Assembly (NCBI GenBank): GCA_937877605.1 | Contig: CALFJA010000055.1 | Span: forward strand, 1-64,000 | Reading direction: 5' to 3' | DNA: 64,000 nucleotides | Source of the DNA: an uncultured Prevotellaceae bacterium | Lineage (GTDB): Bacteria; Bacteroidota; Bacteroidia; Bacteroidales; Bacteroidaceae | The notes under the pieces: model-generated | Told to the model about the DNA's origin: nothing | The model's database searches: none | What the model saw: only the letters and a program-made list of their open reading frames with translations | Shown: piece after piece, positions 1 to 8,447 of the stretch | Position numbering within the stretch: the stretch's first letter is position 1 | Layout: each line of letters opens with the position of its first letter | Made by a program: the position numbers and the translations under genes

Positions 1-30
1 GATCTGGCACTTTAATCATAACTCACTTAC

Positions 31-51
31 TCCCTCTTACCGTAAGAGGGA
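31..51. promoter_or_regulatory. Perfect 21-bp palindrome, probable activator site upstream of clpC
   Basis: Two 10-bp arms (TCCCTCTTAC and its complement) flank a single C. It ends 46 bp before the -24 element of the sigma-54 type promoter, a place where enhancer-binding proteins often bind. Neither side is followed by a T-run, so an intrinsic terminator is unlikely. The role is inferred. Confidence 0.5.
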
Positions 52-97
52 AAACTTAGCGGAGATTACTCCCTTAAAATAATCGTCATTGAAAGTA

Positions 98-113
98 TGG
101 CACAATGTTTGCA
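98..113 (+). promoter_or_regulatory. Sigma-54 (RpoN) type -24/-12 promoter for clpC
   Basis: TGGCACAATGTTTGCA matches the -24 (TGGCAC) and -12 (TTGCA) elements with the invariant GG and GC exactly 10 bases apart. The predicted start lies near 124, about 25 nt before the clpC ATG. A nearly identical element lies upstream of secA at 40792. No TAnnTTTG box was noticed here. Confidence 0.7.
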
Positions 114-148
114 GTGAGTTGGTTGTACAAACATAGGAAAAGGTAAAA

Positions 149-2704
149 ATGATTATCAACGAATTTTCGCCCGCCGTTGCTTTCATACTGGCACAAAGCC
201 GGAACGAAGCATTGGCGCATCACAACAAGAATATAGGTCCGGAGCACCTGCTGCTGGCCATTATGCGCAGTTATTCCGACGACATGACGAAACTGCTTGC
301 TGTCAACGGCGGCAATTTCGACATCGTTGTCAGGCACCTTGAGCAACAGATGGAACAGCACAGGACCGAGGAGTCGCTGTCGGTAGAGGATGTCTCCATG
401 GACATGCTGGCAGGCAACATTGTCAGGTTATCGGTGCTTGAGGCGCGCCTGCAGAACAAGCGCACCGTCGAAACCATCCACCTGTTGCAAGCCTTGCTGA
501 ACAACAAGTTCGACCACTACTCGAAAAATGTGCTCAAGAGCCAGCACCTCTCCTACGAGGATGTGCAGAACTATCCGCAGAAGGAATCCCTCTTCGAGCA
601 GGCCGTAGCCGGCAATGAGACGGGACGCCCTGACGAGGACGAGGAAGATGCCTTCTTCGAGCCGTCCGGCGAGGGCAACGGCAGGAACCGTCAGGCCGTC
701 TACAAGTCAAAGCCTGCAAAGAAAGGCACGGACAGCGACACCCCCGTGCTGGACAGGTTCTCCATCGACCTGACAAAGGTCGCCCACGAAGGCAAACTGG
801 ATCCCGTGGTGGGCAGGGACAGAGAGATACAGCGGCTCATTGAAATACTCGGTCGCAGGAAAAAGAACAACCCCATACTCATCGGTGAACCCGGCGTGGG
901 AAAGACCGCCATCGTGGAAGGCCTTGCCCAACGCATCGTGAAAAGGCAGACATCGCCCATGCTCTTCGGCAAGCGAGTGGTCAATCTCGACATGGCTGCG
1001 ATGGTGGCAGGCACGAAGTACAGAGGACAGTTTGAGGAACGAATCCGCGCCCTCATCAAGGAACTGGAAGGCAGGACTGACATCATTGTCTTCATCGACG
1101 AGATTCACACCATGGTAGGTGCAGGAGGGGCTCCCGGCAGTATGGACGCCGCCAACATGCTCAAGCCCGCCCTGGCCCGCGGAGTGATACAGTGCATCGG
1201 CTCCACCACACTCGACGAATACCGTAACTCCATCGAGAAGGACGGTGCACTGGAAAGACGTTTCCAGAAAGTGCTCATCGACGAGAATACCGAAGAGGAG
1301 ACCCTGCAAATCCTGCACAACATAAAGGAACGCTACGAAGCCCACCACCATGTCAGCTATACGGACGAGGCCGTAAAAGCCTGCGTGACCCTTACGGGCA
1401 AATACATCACCGACCGCCGCTTCCCCGACAAGGCCATTGACGCCCTTGACGAGACTGGCAGCCGCGTACGCCTCCGCTCGGCAAGGATTCCAACGGAAAT
1501 CATAGAAAAGGAACAACTGCTGAAGACCACCATCGACAACGAGAAACAGGCCGTACAGCAGCAGAACTACGAACTGGCAGCCAGCTACCGCGATCAACAG
1601 GCCACACTGAGCAAAGAACTGGCCGACTGGAACCGCGAGTGGATGGCCGACGAAAGCAACTGGAAAGAAGAGGTAACGGCTGAAGATGTAGCCAATGTGG
1701 TTTCTGTCATGTCGGGCATCCCCGTGCAGCGTGTTGCCGAGAGCGAGCACGAGAAACTTCGGAACATGAGCCAACGGCTGAAAGGTGCCGTCATTGCCCA
1801 GGACACTGCCATTGACAAGGTGGTGAAAGCCATCCTCCGCAATCGCATGGGGCTGAAGGCCCCCAACCGTCCGGTAGGAGCCTTCATGTTCCTCGGGCCG
1901 ACAGGAGTGGGCAAAACCTTCCTGGCGAAGAAGCTGGCAGAGGAACTGTTCGGTGCCGACGATGCCCTCATCCGCATAGACATGAGCGAATACACTGAAA
2001 GTTTCAATGCCTCCAGGCTCATCGGAGCACCTCCGGGCTATGTAGGCTACGAGGAAGGCGGCCAACTGACCGAGCAAGTCAGGAGGAAGCCCTACTCCAT
2101 CGTGCTGCTCGACGAGATTGAAAAGGCTCACGGCAACATCTTCAACATGCTGTTGCAAGTGCTTGACGAAGGCAGGCTGACCGACGGCAATGGCCGACTG
2201 GTGGACTTCCGGAACACAGTTATCATCATGACATCGAATGCCGGAACCAAACAACTCAAGGAATTTGGGCGAGGTGTGGGATTTGCCTCGGCCGGCAATC
2301 TGGGCCTCAGCGGCAACGAAGAAGATAAGGCACACGCCCGTTCCATCATCCAAAAGGCCCTGAGCAAGCAGTTCTCGCCGGAATTTCTGAACAGGCTCGA
2401 CGACATTATTACCTTCGACCAGTTGGATATGGATGCCATCAAGCAAATCATCGACATTGAACTGAAGGACCTCCACCAGCGCGTCGAGGAACTCGGCTAT
2501 CACCTTGAAATAGGCGACAAGGCAAAAGAGTTCGTCGCCGAAAAAGGCTACGATGTGCAGTATGGGGCAAGACCTTTGAAGCGGGCCATCCAGACATACA
2601 TAGAAGACGGGGTGTGCGAACTCATGCTTGAAGGCAAACTCAGCACGGGCGACACCATCCATGTGAAGAAGCACCCGAAGAAAGACGAACTGACATTTAG
2701 CTAG
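149..2704 (+). CDS. clpC: ClpC-type Hsp100 ATPase (Clp protease ATP-binding subunit)
   Basis: This 851-residue AAA+ unfoldase is expected to feed proteins to ClpP or act as a disaggregase in the cytoplasm. It has the Clp N domain (about 1-150), then an acidic linker (about 195-225). The first Walker A is GEPGVGKT at 246-253 with [10 protein letters not shown] following. A middle region of ClpC-like length carries a UVR-like helix ([15 protein letters not shown]). The second Walker A is GPTGVGKT at 583-590. The C-terminal D2-small domain is complete ([11 protein letters not shown]). The short middle region argues for ClpC rather than ClpB. It is transcribed alone, from a sigma-54 type promoter 36 nt upstream, and ends at a strong terminator. 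Confidence 0.93.
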   Translation: MIINEFSPAVAFILAQSRNEALAHHNKNIGPEHLLLAIMRSYSDDMTKLLAVNGGNFDIVVRHLEQQMEQHRTEESLSVEDVSMDMLAGNIVRLSVLEARLQNKRTVETIHLLQALLNNKFDHYSKNVLKSQHLSYEDVQNYPQKESLFEQAVAGNETGRPDEDEEDAFFEPSGEGNGRNRQAVYKSKPAKKGTDSDTPVLDRFSIDLTKVAHEGKLDPVVGRDREIQRLIEILGRRKKNNPILIGEPGVGKTAIVEGLAQRIVKRQTSPMLFGKRVVNLDMAAMVAGTKYRGQFEERIRALIKELEGRTDIIVFIDEIHTMVGAGGAPGSMDAANMLKPALARGVIQCIGSTTLDEYRNSIEKDGALERRFQKVLIDENTEEETLQILHNIKERYEAHHHVSYTDEAVKACVTLTGKYITDRRFPDKAIDALDETGSRVRLRSARIPTEIIEKEQLLKTTIDNEKQAVQQQNYELAASYRDQQATLSKELADWNREWMADESNWKEEVTAEDVANVVSVMSGIPVQRVAESEHEKLRNMSQRLKGAVIAQDTAIDKVVKAILRNRMGLKAPNRPVGAFMFLGPTGVGKTFLAKKLAEELFGADDALIRIDMSEYTESFNASRLIGAPPGYVGYEEGGQLTEQVRRKPYSIVLLDEIEKAHGNIFNMLLQVLDEGRLTDGNGRLVDFRNTVIIMTSNAGTKQLKEFGRGVGFASAGNLGLSGNEEDKAHARSIIQKALSKQFSPEFLNRLDDIITFDQLDMDAIKQIIDIELKDLHQRVEELGYHLEIGDKAKEFVAEKGYDVQYGARPLKRAIQTYIEDGVCELMLEGKLSTGDTIHVKKHPKKDELTFS

Positions 2705-2713
2705 ACTACAACA

Positions 2714-2747
2714 AAAGGGGACTCGATCCGCAGCTCAAGTCCCCTTT
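2714..2747. terminator. Bidirectional intrinsic terminator between clpC and the GH2 gene
   Basis: The arms AAAGGGGACT and AGTCCCCTTT form a 10-bp perfect stem between convergent genes. T-rich sequence on the plus side and A-rich on the other allow use in both directions. Confidence 0.85.
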
Positions 2748-2772
2748 CATTATAAGCATTCCGCAATAAAGG

Positions 2773-5271
2773 CTATTTAACCGGAATGGACAGCGTAGCC
2801 TTCAGACGGGCGTTGGTCTTGTCTTTCACACGCAGGATGAGATTTCCCGGCTTCGTTCCGGCCTGGACAGTCACCACCAGTTTTCCGCTGAAGAGCTTCA
2901 TGGTAGGGGCGGTGAACACTTCGAGCGAAGTGGCATCACCGTTGCAGACGGCACGGAACTTGCCAGCACCCGAAACCTCAAACTCCATCTGGTCGGTGGC
3001 CGTGGGAAGTTCCGTTCCCTTCTTGTCAATGAGCGATACCGTCACATAGGCCAAGTCGTTGCCATCGGCCTTGAGCACGGTACGGTCGCTCTCCAGCTTG
3101 ACAGCAGCGGCTGCACCAGCCGTACGGATGGTCTTTTCACCGGCTCTGCGGTTGTCCTTATCGTAGACAACCACGCGCACTTCTCCCGGCTCGTACACCA
3201 CATCGTTCCAACGCAGACGGTAGCGGTCGAGCGCCGTCAGGTCGAGGTCTTTTTTGTCGTGGTTGCACATAATGGTGTGTGCATCGGTGTTCTTGTACCG
3301 CCTACCCTGGCTCTTCCCGTTAATAAAGAGTTCGGCCGAAGGATAGTCGGTGTAGCAGTAGACCGGTGTCACCTGCCCCACCCTTTCAGGCCATGTCCAG
3401 TGCGGCAGCAGGTGGATGGTGTGGGCGTCGGAGTTCCATACCGAACGGTACAGATAGTAACGATCCTTGGGCAGGCCTGCCAGGTCGCAGATTCCAAAAT
3501 AGGAACTGCGCGAAGGCCAATACTCGTCATAGGGAGTAGGCTCGCCGAGATAGTCGAAGCCCGTCCAGACGAACTGACCTATTGCCCATTCATTGTCGTC
3601 CTGCAGCATGAAGTCGTCGTCGGGGATGTTACTCCAAGAACAATACTCCGTATCGAAGGAAGAGCACTGCCCATCGTCGTAGACACCATGGTTCGTCACG
3701 CGTACCGGGAACTTGTACACACCGCGTGAGCTGACCGTGGAGGCCGTTTCCGAGCCCAGCAGGAATCCCTGCGGGAGATGATGGATAATATCGGCGTAGC
3801 GGTGCACACGATAGTTGAAACCAGGTACATCCATGGCCTGCGCCACTCCAGAGTGGATGGCACCGTAGGCATTGTCCATGCCCTGCGTGACAGGCCGGGT
3901 TGGGTCAAGCTTGTGACAGAGGTTCTGCAGGTGCTCCGAAATGGCAAGTCCCTCTACGCTCCACTGCTCGGGAATCTCGTTTCCAATCGACCACATCACC
4001 AACGACGGATGATTGCGGTGATTCAGCAGCAGATTGGTAATGTCCTTGTCGGCCCACTCGTTGAAGAAACGGGCATATCCGTTCTTGCATTTGGGATATA
4101 TCCACATGTCGAAGCTCTCGCCCATGACCATCATGCCCAACGAGTCGTACACTTCCATCTGCATGGTTGAGGGCATGTTGTGACTGGTACGGATGGCATC
4201 GCAGCCCATGTCCTTCAGGATTTTCACCTGACGGATGAGTGCCGCCTTGTTGACGGCTGCCCCAAGCGGTCCCAGGTCGTGGTGGAGGCAGACTCCTTTT
4301 ATCTTACGCGTGGTGCCGTTGAGTTGGAAACCTCCTTCTTTCGAGACTTTTACGGTGCGTACACCAAACTTCTGTGTATAGGCGTCCACGAGCTCCTGTT
4401 CTTTATACAGTTGGAATACCACCTCGTAGAGTGAGGGGGTTTCAGGCGTCCACAACTGAGGGTTGAAGAATGCGACCTTTACCTTCCATTCGCTGTCTTT
4501 CCTTATGGGAAAGTCCAGAGGATTGTCGATAGTCTCGACAAGTTTTCCATCGGGACTGTACATATCTGCCCGTATCCTATAGCCTTCCTTTGCGGCATCG
4601 GCAGTCCCCTGCAGTCGGGTCGAGAATACTGCATTCCAGATTTTGCGGCCGTTTTTCTCCATTGGAGTTCCATCCTTCCGCGTCAAAGGTTCCGTAATGA
4701 TTTGGGTGTTCCACGGGTCAAAATGAACCTTGGGAGCACAAATCAGCGTCACTGGACGATACAAGCCGCCACCCGGGTACCAGCGACTGCTCTCCTCAAT
4801 GTTGTTCAAATGCACTTCGATAAGGTTGTCGCCTTTCTGCAGCGCCTCGGTAATGTCCACTTTGAAGGCGTTGTAGCCGTAGGGCCAGTGCCCCGTTTCC
4901 TTGCCATTCACATAGACATGGGCATCGCTCATGGCACCGTCGAAAAGCAGTTCGGCATACTCAGGCAGATTGTCGACGGTGACGGTGGTGCGATAGAAGC
5001 CTTTGCCCAGCCAAGGGAGAGAGCCAGAACGCCCGGATTTCTCCGTCTTCTCCGTTTCCCCATTCTGTACAATAGCAACATTCTGCAAGTCCCACTTCTT
5101 GTCGAAGGGGCCGCTGACAGCCCAGTCGTGCGGAACGGTCACAGCCTCGTAATTAACCTGATCACGGGAAAACTCCCACTGCGACAATTCCCGGCTTTGC
5201 CTATTTTGTGCGAAGAAGGACTGAGGGAGGAACAACAAGGCTCCAAACATCCACAAAAACAAGTTTTTCAT
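2773..5271 (-). CDS. Secreted glycoside hydrolase family 2 (beta-galactosidase-like)
   Basis: The 832-residue protein begins with a signal peptide (MKNLFLWMFGALLFLPQSFFAQ). A sugar-binding jelly roll and an immunoglobulin-like domain precede the TIM barrel. MWSIGNE carries the acid/base glutamate and LGSETAS the likely nucleophile glutamate. The region YCYTDYPSAELFINGKSQG belongs to the DUF4982 type of domain common in Bacteroidetes GH2 enzymes, followed by an invasin-like beta domain at the C-terminus. It likely acts in the periplasm or at the surface on beta-galactosides. GH2 also contains glucuronidases and mannosidases, so the exact substrate is not settled. No SusCD pair or regulator is adjacent, so it stands alone. 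Its own promoter lies at 5311-5341. Confidence 0.88.
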   Translation of the reverse strand: MKNLFLWMFGALLFLPQSFFAQNRQSRELSQWEFSRDQVNYEAVTVPHDWAVSGPFDKKWDLQNVAIVQNGETEKTEKSGRSGSLPWLGKGFYRTTVTVDNLPEYAELLFDGAMSDAHVYVNGKETGHWPYGYNAFKVDITEALQKGDNLIEVHLNNIEESSRWYPGGGLYRPVTLICAPKVHFDPWNTQIITEPLTRKDGTPMEKNGRKIWNAVFSTRLQGTADAAKEGYRIRADMYSPDGKLVETIDNPLDFPIRKDSEWKVKVAFFNPQLWTPETPSLYEVVFQLYKEQELVDAYTQKFGVRTVKVSKEGGFQLNGTTRKIKGVCLHHDLGPLGAAVNKAALIRQVKILKDMGCDAIRTSHNMPSTMQMEVYDSLGMMVMGESFDMWIYPKCKNGYARFFNEWADKDITNLLLNHRNHPSLVMWSIGNEIPEQWSVEGLAISEHLQNLCHKLDPTRPVTQGMDNAYGAIHSGVAQAMDVPGFNYRVHRYADIIHHLPQGFLLGSETASTVSSRGVYKFPVRVTNHGVYDDGQCSSFDTEYCSWSNIPDDDFMLQDDNEWAIGQFVWTGFDYLGEPTPYDEYWPSRSSYFGICDLAGLPKDRYYLYRSVWNSDAHTIHLLPHWTWPERVGQVTPVYCYTDYPSAELFINGKSQGRRYKNTDAHTIMCNHDKKDLDLTALDRYRLRWNDVVYEPGEVRVVVYDKDNRRAGEKTIRTAGAAAAVKLESDRTVLKADGNDLAYVTVSLIDKKGTELPTATDQMEFEVSGAGKFRAVCNGDATSLEVFTAPTMKLFSGKLVVTVQAGTKPGNLILRVKDKTNARLKATLSIPVK

Positions 5272-5310
5272 TTTCTAATATGACTTAGTTAGCACTTCAG
5301 GATATTGATG

Positions 5311-5341
5311 CAAATGTAATGAAAAACAAATGTAAAACAAA
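5311..5341 (-). promoter_or_regulatory. Bacteroidetes-type promoter of the GH2 gene
   Basis: On the minus strand TTTG (5341-5338) is followed after exactly 19 bases by TACATTTG (5318-5311), a textbook -33/-7 pair. The predicted start gives a leader of about 33 nt. Confidence 0.75.
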
Positions 5342-5463
5342 ATGTAACATCCTTTTTTGTGGAGAAAGGTTGTATTGTCCGTCTTGAAGTCTGATATAAA
5401 CAAAGAAAAGGTACTATTTTGTGAAAAAAGTGTAAAAATATTTGGCGGAACGAAAAATAGTAA

Positions 5464-5565
5464 TATCTTTGCAGCGTTATCCTGAAAACAATCTTTTTAC
5501 CTTAAAAGACTAATACCTATTGAAGATTTGAAGCGGTTGGCTGTGAAGCTCATCGCTTTTTTCTT
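5464..5565 (+). ncRNA. Candidate small RNA with its own promoter and terminator
   Basis: A -7 box TATCTTTG (5464-5471) predicts a start near 5478. About 55 nt later a 12-bp imperfect hairpin (5531-5542 with 5547-5558, loop GTGA) runs into TTTTTT. No open frame is visible in the roughly 88-nt product. The rplU gene has a separate promoter downstream at 5647, so this looks like a free transcript. An attenuated long leader of rplU is the alternative. Confidence 0.5.
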
Positions 5566-5646
5566 TTCCCCGCACCAATATAGTTAATGATTGTTAATTC
5601 CGGCAAACAAATCAGAGCATAGGGACTGGATAAGAATTAATTTTAT

Positions 5647-5712
5647 TAATTTTGCACCCGATTTGAGTTCGTAGAGGCTCGTAGAAGCAGACAAAGCGCA
5701 TTGTCTCGCCTC
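5647..5712 (+). promoter_or_regulatory. rplU promoter and structured leader
   Basis: TAATTTTG at 5647-5654 is a -7 box. The leader can form a two-tier hairpin: GAGGC (5674-5678) with GCCTC (5708-5712), and inside it AGACAA (5689-5694) with TTGTCT (5701-5706). A role in ribosomal-protein autoregulation is only a guess. Confidence 0.5.
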
Positions 5713-5739
5713 GCGAAATAACCGTTTATAATAATTAAA

Positions 5740-6057
5740 ATGTACGCAATTGTAGAAATCAACGGTCAGCAATTTAAGGCTGAAGCCGGTCAGAAACTTT
5801 TCGTAAACCACCTGAAAGAGGTTGAGGAAGGCCAGACCGTAGAATTTGAGAAAGTGCTTCTCGTTGACAACGAAGGTGCCATTACCGTAGGAGCACCTAC
5901 CGTAGAAGGAGCAAAAGTAGTAGTGGAAGTTGTGAAACCTCTGGTTAAAGGCGACAAGGTCATTGTTTTCAAGATGAAGCGCCGCAAAGACTATCGCAAG
6001 AAGAACGGTCATCGCCAGCAGTTCACACAAGTAGAAGTTAAACAAGTTATTGGCTAA
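5740..6057 (+). CDS. rplU: 50S ribosomal protein L21
   Basis: The 105-residue protein begins [20 protein letters not shown], the standard L21 start, and ends in the conserved [19 protein letters not shown] tail. It binds 23S rRNA in the large subunit. Length is typical. It is followed 18 bp later by rpmA, the universal rplU-rpmA pair. Confidence 0.98.
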   Translation: MYAIVEINGQQFKAEAGQKLFVNHLKEVEEGQTVEFEKVLLVDNEGAITVGAPTVEGAKVVVEVVKPLVKGDKVIVFKMKRRKDYRKKNGHRQQFTQVEVKQVIG

Positions 6058-6075
6058 TTCAAGGAGGAATTTAAT

Positions 6076-6339
6076 ATGGCACATAAAAAAGGTGTAGGTA
6101 GTTCTAAGAACGGACGCGAATCTGCAGCACAAAGACTTGGTGTTAAGATTTGGGGTGGCCAGAAAGCCATTGCAGGCAACATCATCGTTCGCCAGCGCGG
6201 CACGAAGCACAACCCTGGCAAGAATGTAGGTATTGGCAAGGACGACACACTCTACGCATTGGTAGACGGAACCGTAAATTTCCATCGTGGCCGTCATGAC
6301 AAGAGCGTTGTTTCCGTTATCCCCGATACAGAAGCATAA
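6076..6339 (+). CDS. rpmA: 50S ribosomal protein L27
   Basis: The 87-residue protein starts [16 protein letters not shown] and has the conserved [20 protein letters not shown] stretch; L27 lies near the peptidyl-transferase centre. No N-terminal cleavable extension of the Firmicutes type is present. A strong Shine-Dalgarno sequence, AAGGAGG at 6061-6067, precedes the ATG, which is notable because most genes here lack one. Confidence 0.98.
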   Translation: MAHKKGVGSSKNGRESAAQRLGVKIWGGQKAIAGNIIVRQRGTKHNPGKNVGIGKDDTLYALVDGTVNFHRGRHDKSVVSVIPDTEA

Positions 6340-6360
6340 AGAATTATTTCATAGAAAATA

Positions 6361-6393
6361 AAAAAGCCCGATGCAAGTAACATCGGGCTTTTT
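6361..6393. terminator. Bidirectional intrinsic terminator between rpmA and mutY
   Basis: AAAAAGCCCGATG (6361-6373) pairs perfectly with CATCGGGCTTTTT (6381-6393). The mutY stop codon lies inside the 3' arm, so the stem serves both convergent units. Confidence 0.92.
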
Positions 6394-7399
6394 ATTTCTC
6401 TACAGGCAGGTATTCCAGCAGTCGTTCGACCAAGCGAGAAATAGCAATATCGCAGACGGCCTTTTCCTTTATCCACTTATATCCGGACGGCAATTCCGGA
6501 CGGCGATTCGTTTCAAGCAGATAGAAGTCGGCAATGATGGTCTGATGTGTGAGTACATGCTTTACACCGGACGCCAGCATGGTCCAGGTTCCGTTAAAAT
6601 TCGGAAGAGACCCATTCTCTGTCATAAAAGGTTCCCACAGTCCTTGCCAGATGTCACCGGCCGAACGGCGACGAAAAGCGGTGTATCCGCGAACCGACAG
6701 ATATACATAGGTGAATTTCCGTTGTCTGATTTTCAGCGTCTTCGATTTTACCGGCAATTGATGGGTGAGGTTCTCGCGGTAGGCAACACAGGAGTCTGCC
6801 AACGGGCAACTGCCACATTGGGGATGCTGTGGTACACAACAGAGGGCACCGAAGTCCATAATGCCCTGATTATAGTCTGCAGCCCGATTGGTGGGCAACA
6901 GTTCCTGAGCGAGAGCTGCAAAGAATTTTTTACCTTCGGTATTGTCTATGGGTACATCCATGCCGAAGTAGCGTGCCAAGACACGATAGACATTTCCGTC
7001 GACCACAGCGTATGGAAGATTGAAAGCCAGCGAAGCTATGGCTGCCGCCGTGTAGTCGCCAACCCCTTTTAGCTTACGAATCTCTGCATAGGTGACCGGA
7101 AACGCGCCCTGTTCACAAATTCGCCTTGCCGCATGGTGAAGATTGCGTGCCCTGCTATAATAGCCAAGCCCTTGCCACAGACGGAGGACATCGTCTTCGG
7201 ATGCTTCTGCTAACAGCCACACAGTCGGGTATTCTTTTATGAAGCGTTCCCAATAGGCCCTCCCCTGCTCCACGCGGGTCTGCTGGAGGATAATCTCGCT
7301 CAACCAAATGGCATAGGGGTCTGTAGTTTCCCGCCATGGCAAATGACGCCCATGTTTGGAAAACCATTGCAGGATGGTTGAAGAAAAATGCTGCTCCAT
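6392..7399 (-). CDS. mutY: A/G-specific adenine glycosylase
   Basis: MutY removes adenine mispaired with 8-oxoguanine. The helix-hairpin-helix is LKGVGDYTAAAIASLAFN followed by the catalytic-aspartate region YAVVDGNVYRVLAR. The iron-sulfur loop C-X6-C-X2-C-X5-C is intact (CVPQHPQCGSCPLADSC). A C-terminal NUDIX-like domain follows. The frame is open upstream, but the start at 7399 (MEQHFSSTILQWF) fits the family; the extra 43 residues would come from the preceding methyltransferase gene read in another frame. The 335-residue length is normal. It lies 5 bp after the methyltransferase gene, so the two are probably one operon. Confidence 0.94.
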   Translation of the reverse strand: MEQHFSSTILQWFSKHGRHLPWRETTDPYAIWLSEIILQQTRVEQGRAYWERFIKEYPTVWLLAEASEDDVLRLWQGLGYYSRARNLHHAARRICEQGAFPVTYAEIRKLKGVGDYTAAAIASLAFNLPYAVVDGNVYRVLARYFGMDVPIDNTEGKKFFAALAQELLPTNRAADYNQGIMDFGALCCVPQHPQCGSCPLADSCVAYRENLTHQLPVKSKTLKIRQRKFTYVYLSVRGYTAFRRRSAGDIWQGLWEPFMTENGSLPNFNGTWTMLASGVKHVLTHQTIIADFYLLETNRRPELPSGYKWIKEKAVCDIAISRLVERLLEYLPVEK

Positions 7400-7404
7400 A
7401 TTCG

Positions 7405-8199
7405 TTACTTTCCTTGTCTTTGCCTGACACCCTCGAACATCAGGATGGCCGCACTGACCGAGACATTGAGCGAATCCAGCCATCCCAGCATAGGAATCTT
7501 TATATGTGCCGTTGCGGCATCCCGCCATGATTGTGTCAATCCTGTCGACTCCGTTCCCATGACGATGGCCGTGGGTTGTGTCATATCGGTATCATAATAG
7601 AACTTTGAGTCCTGCAACTGGGCTGTTAATATATTGATGTGGCGGACCTGAAGAAAATCCAGACACTCCTGCGAGGTGCATGCTACGACAGGCACTGTAA
7701 AAACTGCACCGAGCGAGCTCCGGATGAGGTTCGGATTATACAGGTCTGTCAGTGGGTCACAGACAATTACGGCATCAACCTTTGCCGCATCGGCACTGCG
7801 AAGGACTGCTCCAAGGTTGCCTGGCTTTTCAACCCCCTCAAGGACTACCACAAAGGGGGACTCGGTCAAATGCAGGTCGGCCAAGGATTTCTGACACATA
7901 CAAACGGTTGCCACAATACCTTCGGTAGTCCCACGATAGGCAATTTTCTCGTATAAAGGCTGTGAAACCTTGATTACCTCACGAGCCTGCAAAAACAATG
8001 GTGTGGCAGAAGGGGGTAACAGGGCATCACAAACGAAAAGGGTATCCATGCAAAATCCGCCCTCCAGGCAATGGGTTACCTCACGCACGCCCTCCACCAC
8101 AAACAACTTGTGCTGCCGACGGGCAGACGACTTCTGCTGCAGGGACAACAACCGCTTAATTAATGGGTTCTGAGCACTGAAAATAAATTTTTCGTCCAT
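7405..8199 (-). CDS. TrmH/SpoU-family RNA 2'-O-methyltransferase
   Basis: The 264-residue protein has an N-terminal substrate-binding domain (NPLIKRLLSLQQKSSARRQ) and the C-terminal SPOUT knot. The three SpoU motifs are visible: GNLGAVLRSADA, IVMGTESTGL and LDSLNVSVSAAILMFEG. It should methylate a ribose in rRNA or tRNA using S-adenosylmethionine; the target cannot be told from sequence. It is the first gene of a pair with mutY. A TATCTTCG box (8245-8238) on the minus strand is a plausible, slightly variant promoter. Confidence 0.9.
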   Translation of the reverse strand: MDEKFIFSAQNPLIKRLLSLQQKSSARRQHKLFVVEGVREVTHCLEGGFCMDTLFVCDALLPPSATPLFLQAREVIKVSQPLYEKIAYRGTTEGIVATVCMCQKSLADLHLTESPFVVVLEGVEKPGNLGAVLRSADAAKVDAVIVCDPLTDLYNPNLIRSSLGAVFTVPVVACTSQECLDFLQVRHINILTAQLQDSKFYYDTDMTQPTAIVMGTESTGLTQSWRDAATAHIKIPMLGWLDSLNVSVSAAILMFEGVRQRQGK

Positions 8200-8334
8200 A
8201 TGTGTTTTGCCTCTATAATCCTTGTCTATATCGGGAGCGAAGATACAAAAAATAAAGGAAGTATTTGCTCTGAAGACAAGTGTTAGGCAGCATCGTTTGT
8301 TAAAAAAACATAAATCTCACATACCTTATAATAT

Positions 8335-8371
8335 TATGCGCGCGCATATAGAGGCGAAAGTAGTAATTTTG
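8335..8371 (+). promoter_or_regulatory. rpsA promoter with an upstream 14-bp palindrome
   Basis: TATGCGCGCGCATA (8335-8348) is perfectly self-complementary and ends 15 bp before the -7 box TAATTTTG (8364-8371). It sits where the -33 element would be, so it could be an operator. No classical TTTG was seen at the right distance. Confidence 0.5.
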
Positions 8372-8447
8372 CGCTCGATTTCTGGCTGGAGTTATTCCAC
8401 CAGATTAAGATAAAGTCTTATTCTATAAATTTCAATTATTAACAATT

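Noticed and set aside
31..51. Palindrome as terminator of an upstream gene
   Set aside because: No T-run on either side; position fits an activator site better.
707..2674. 655-codon open frame antisense to clpC
   Set aside because: Shadow of clpC codon bias; no start signals or protein features, and clpC is certain.
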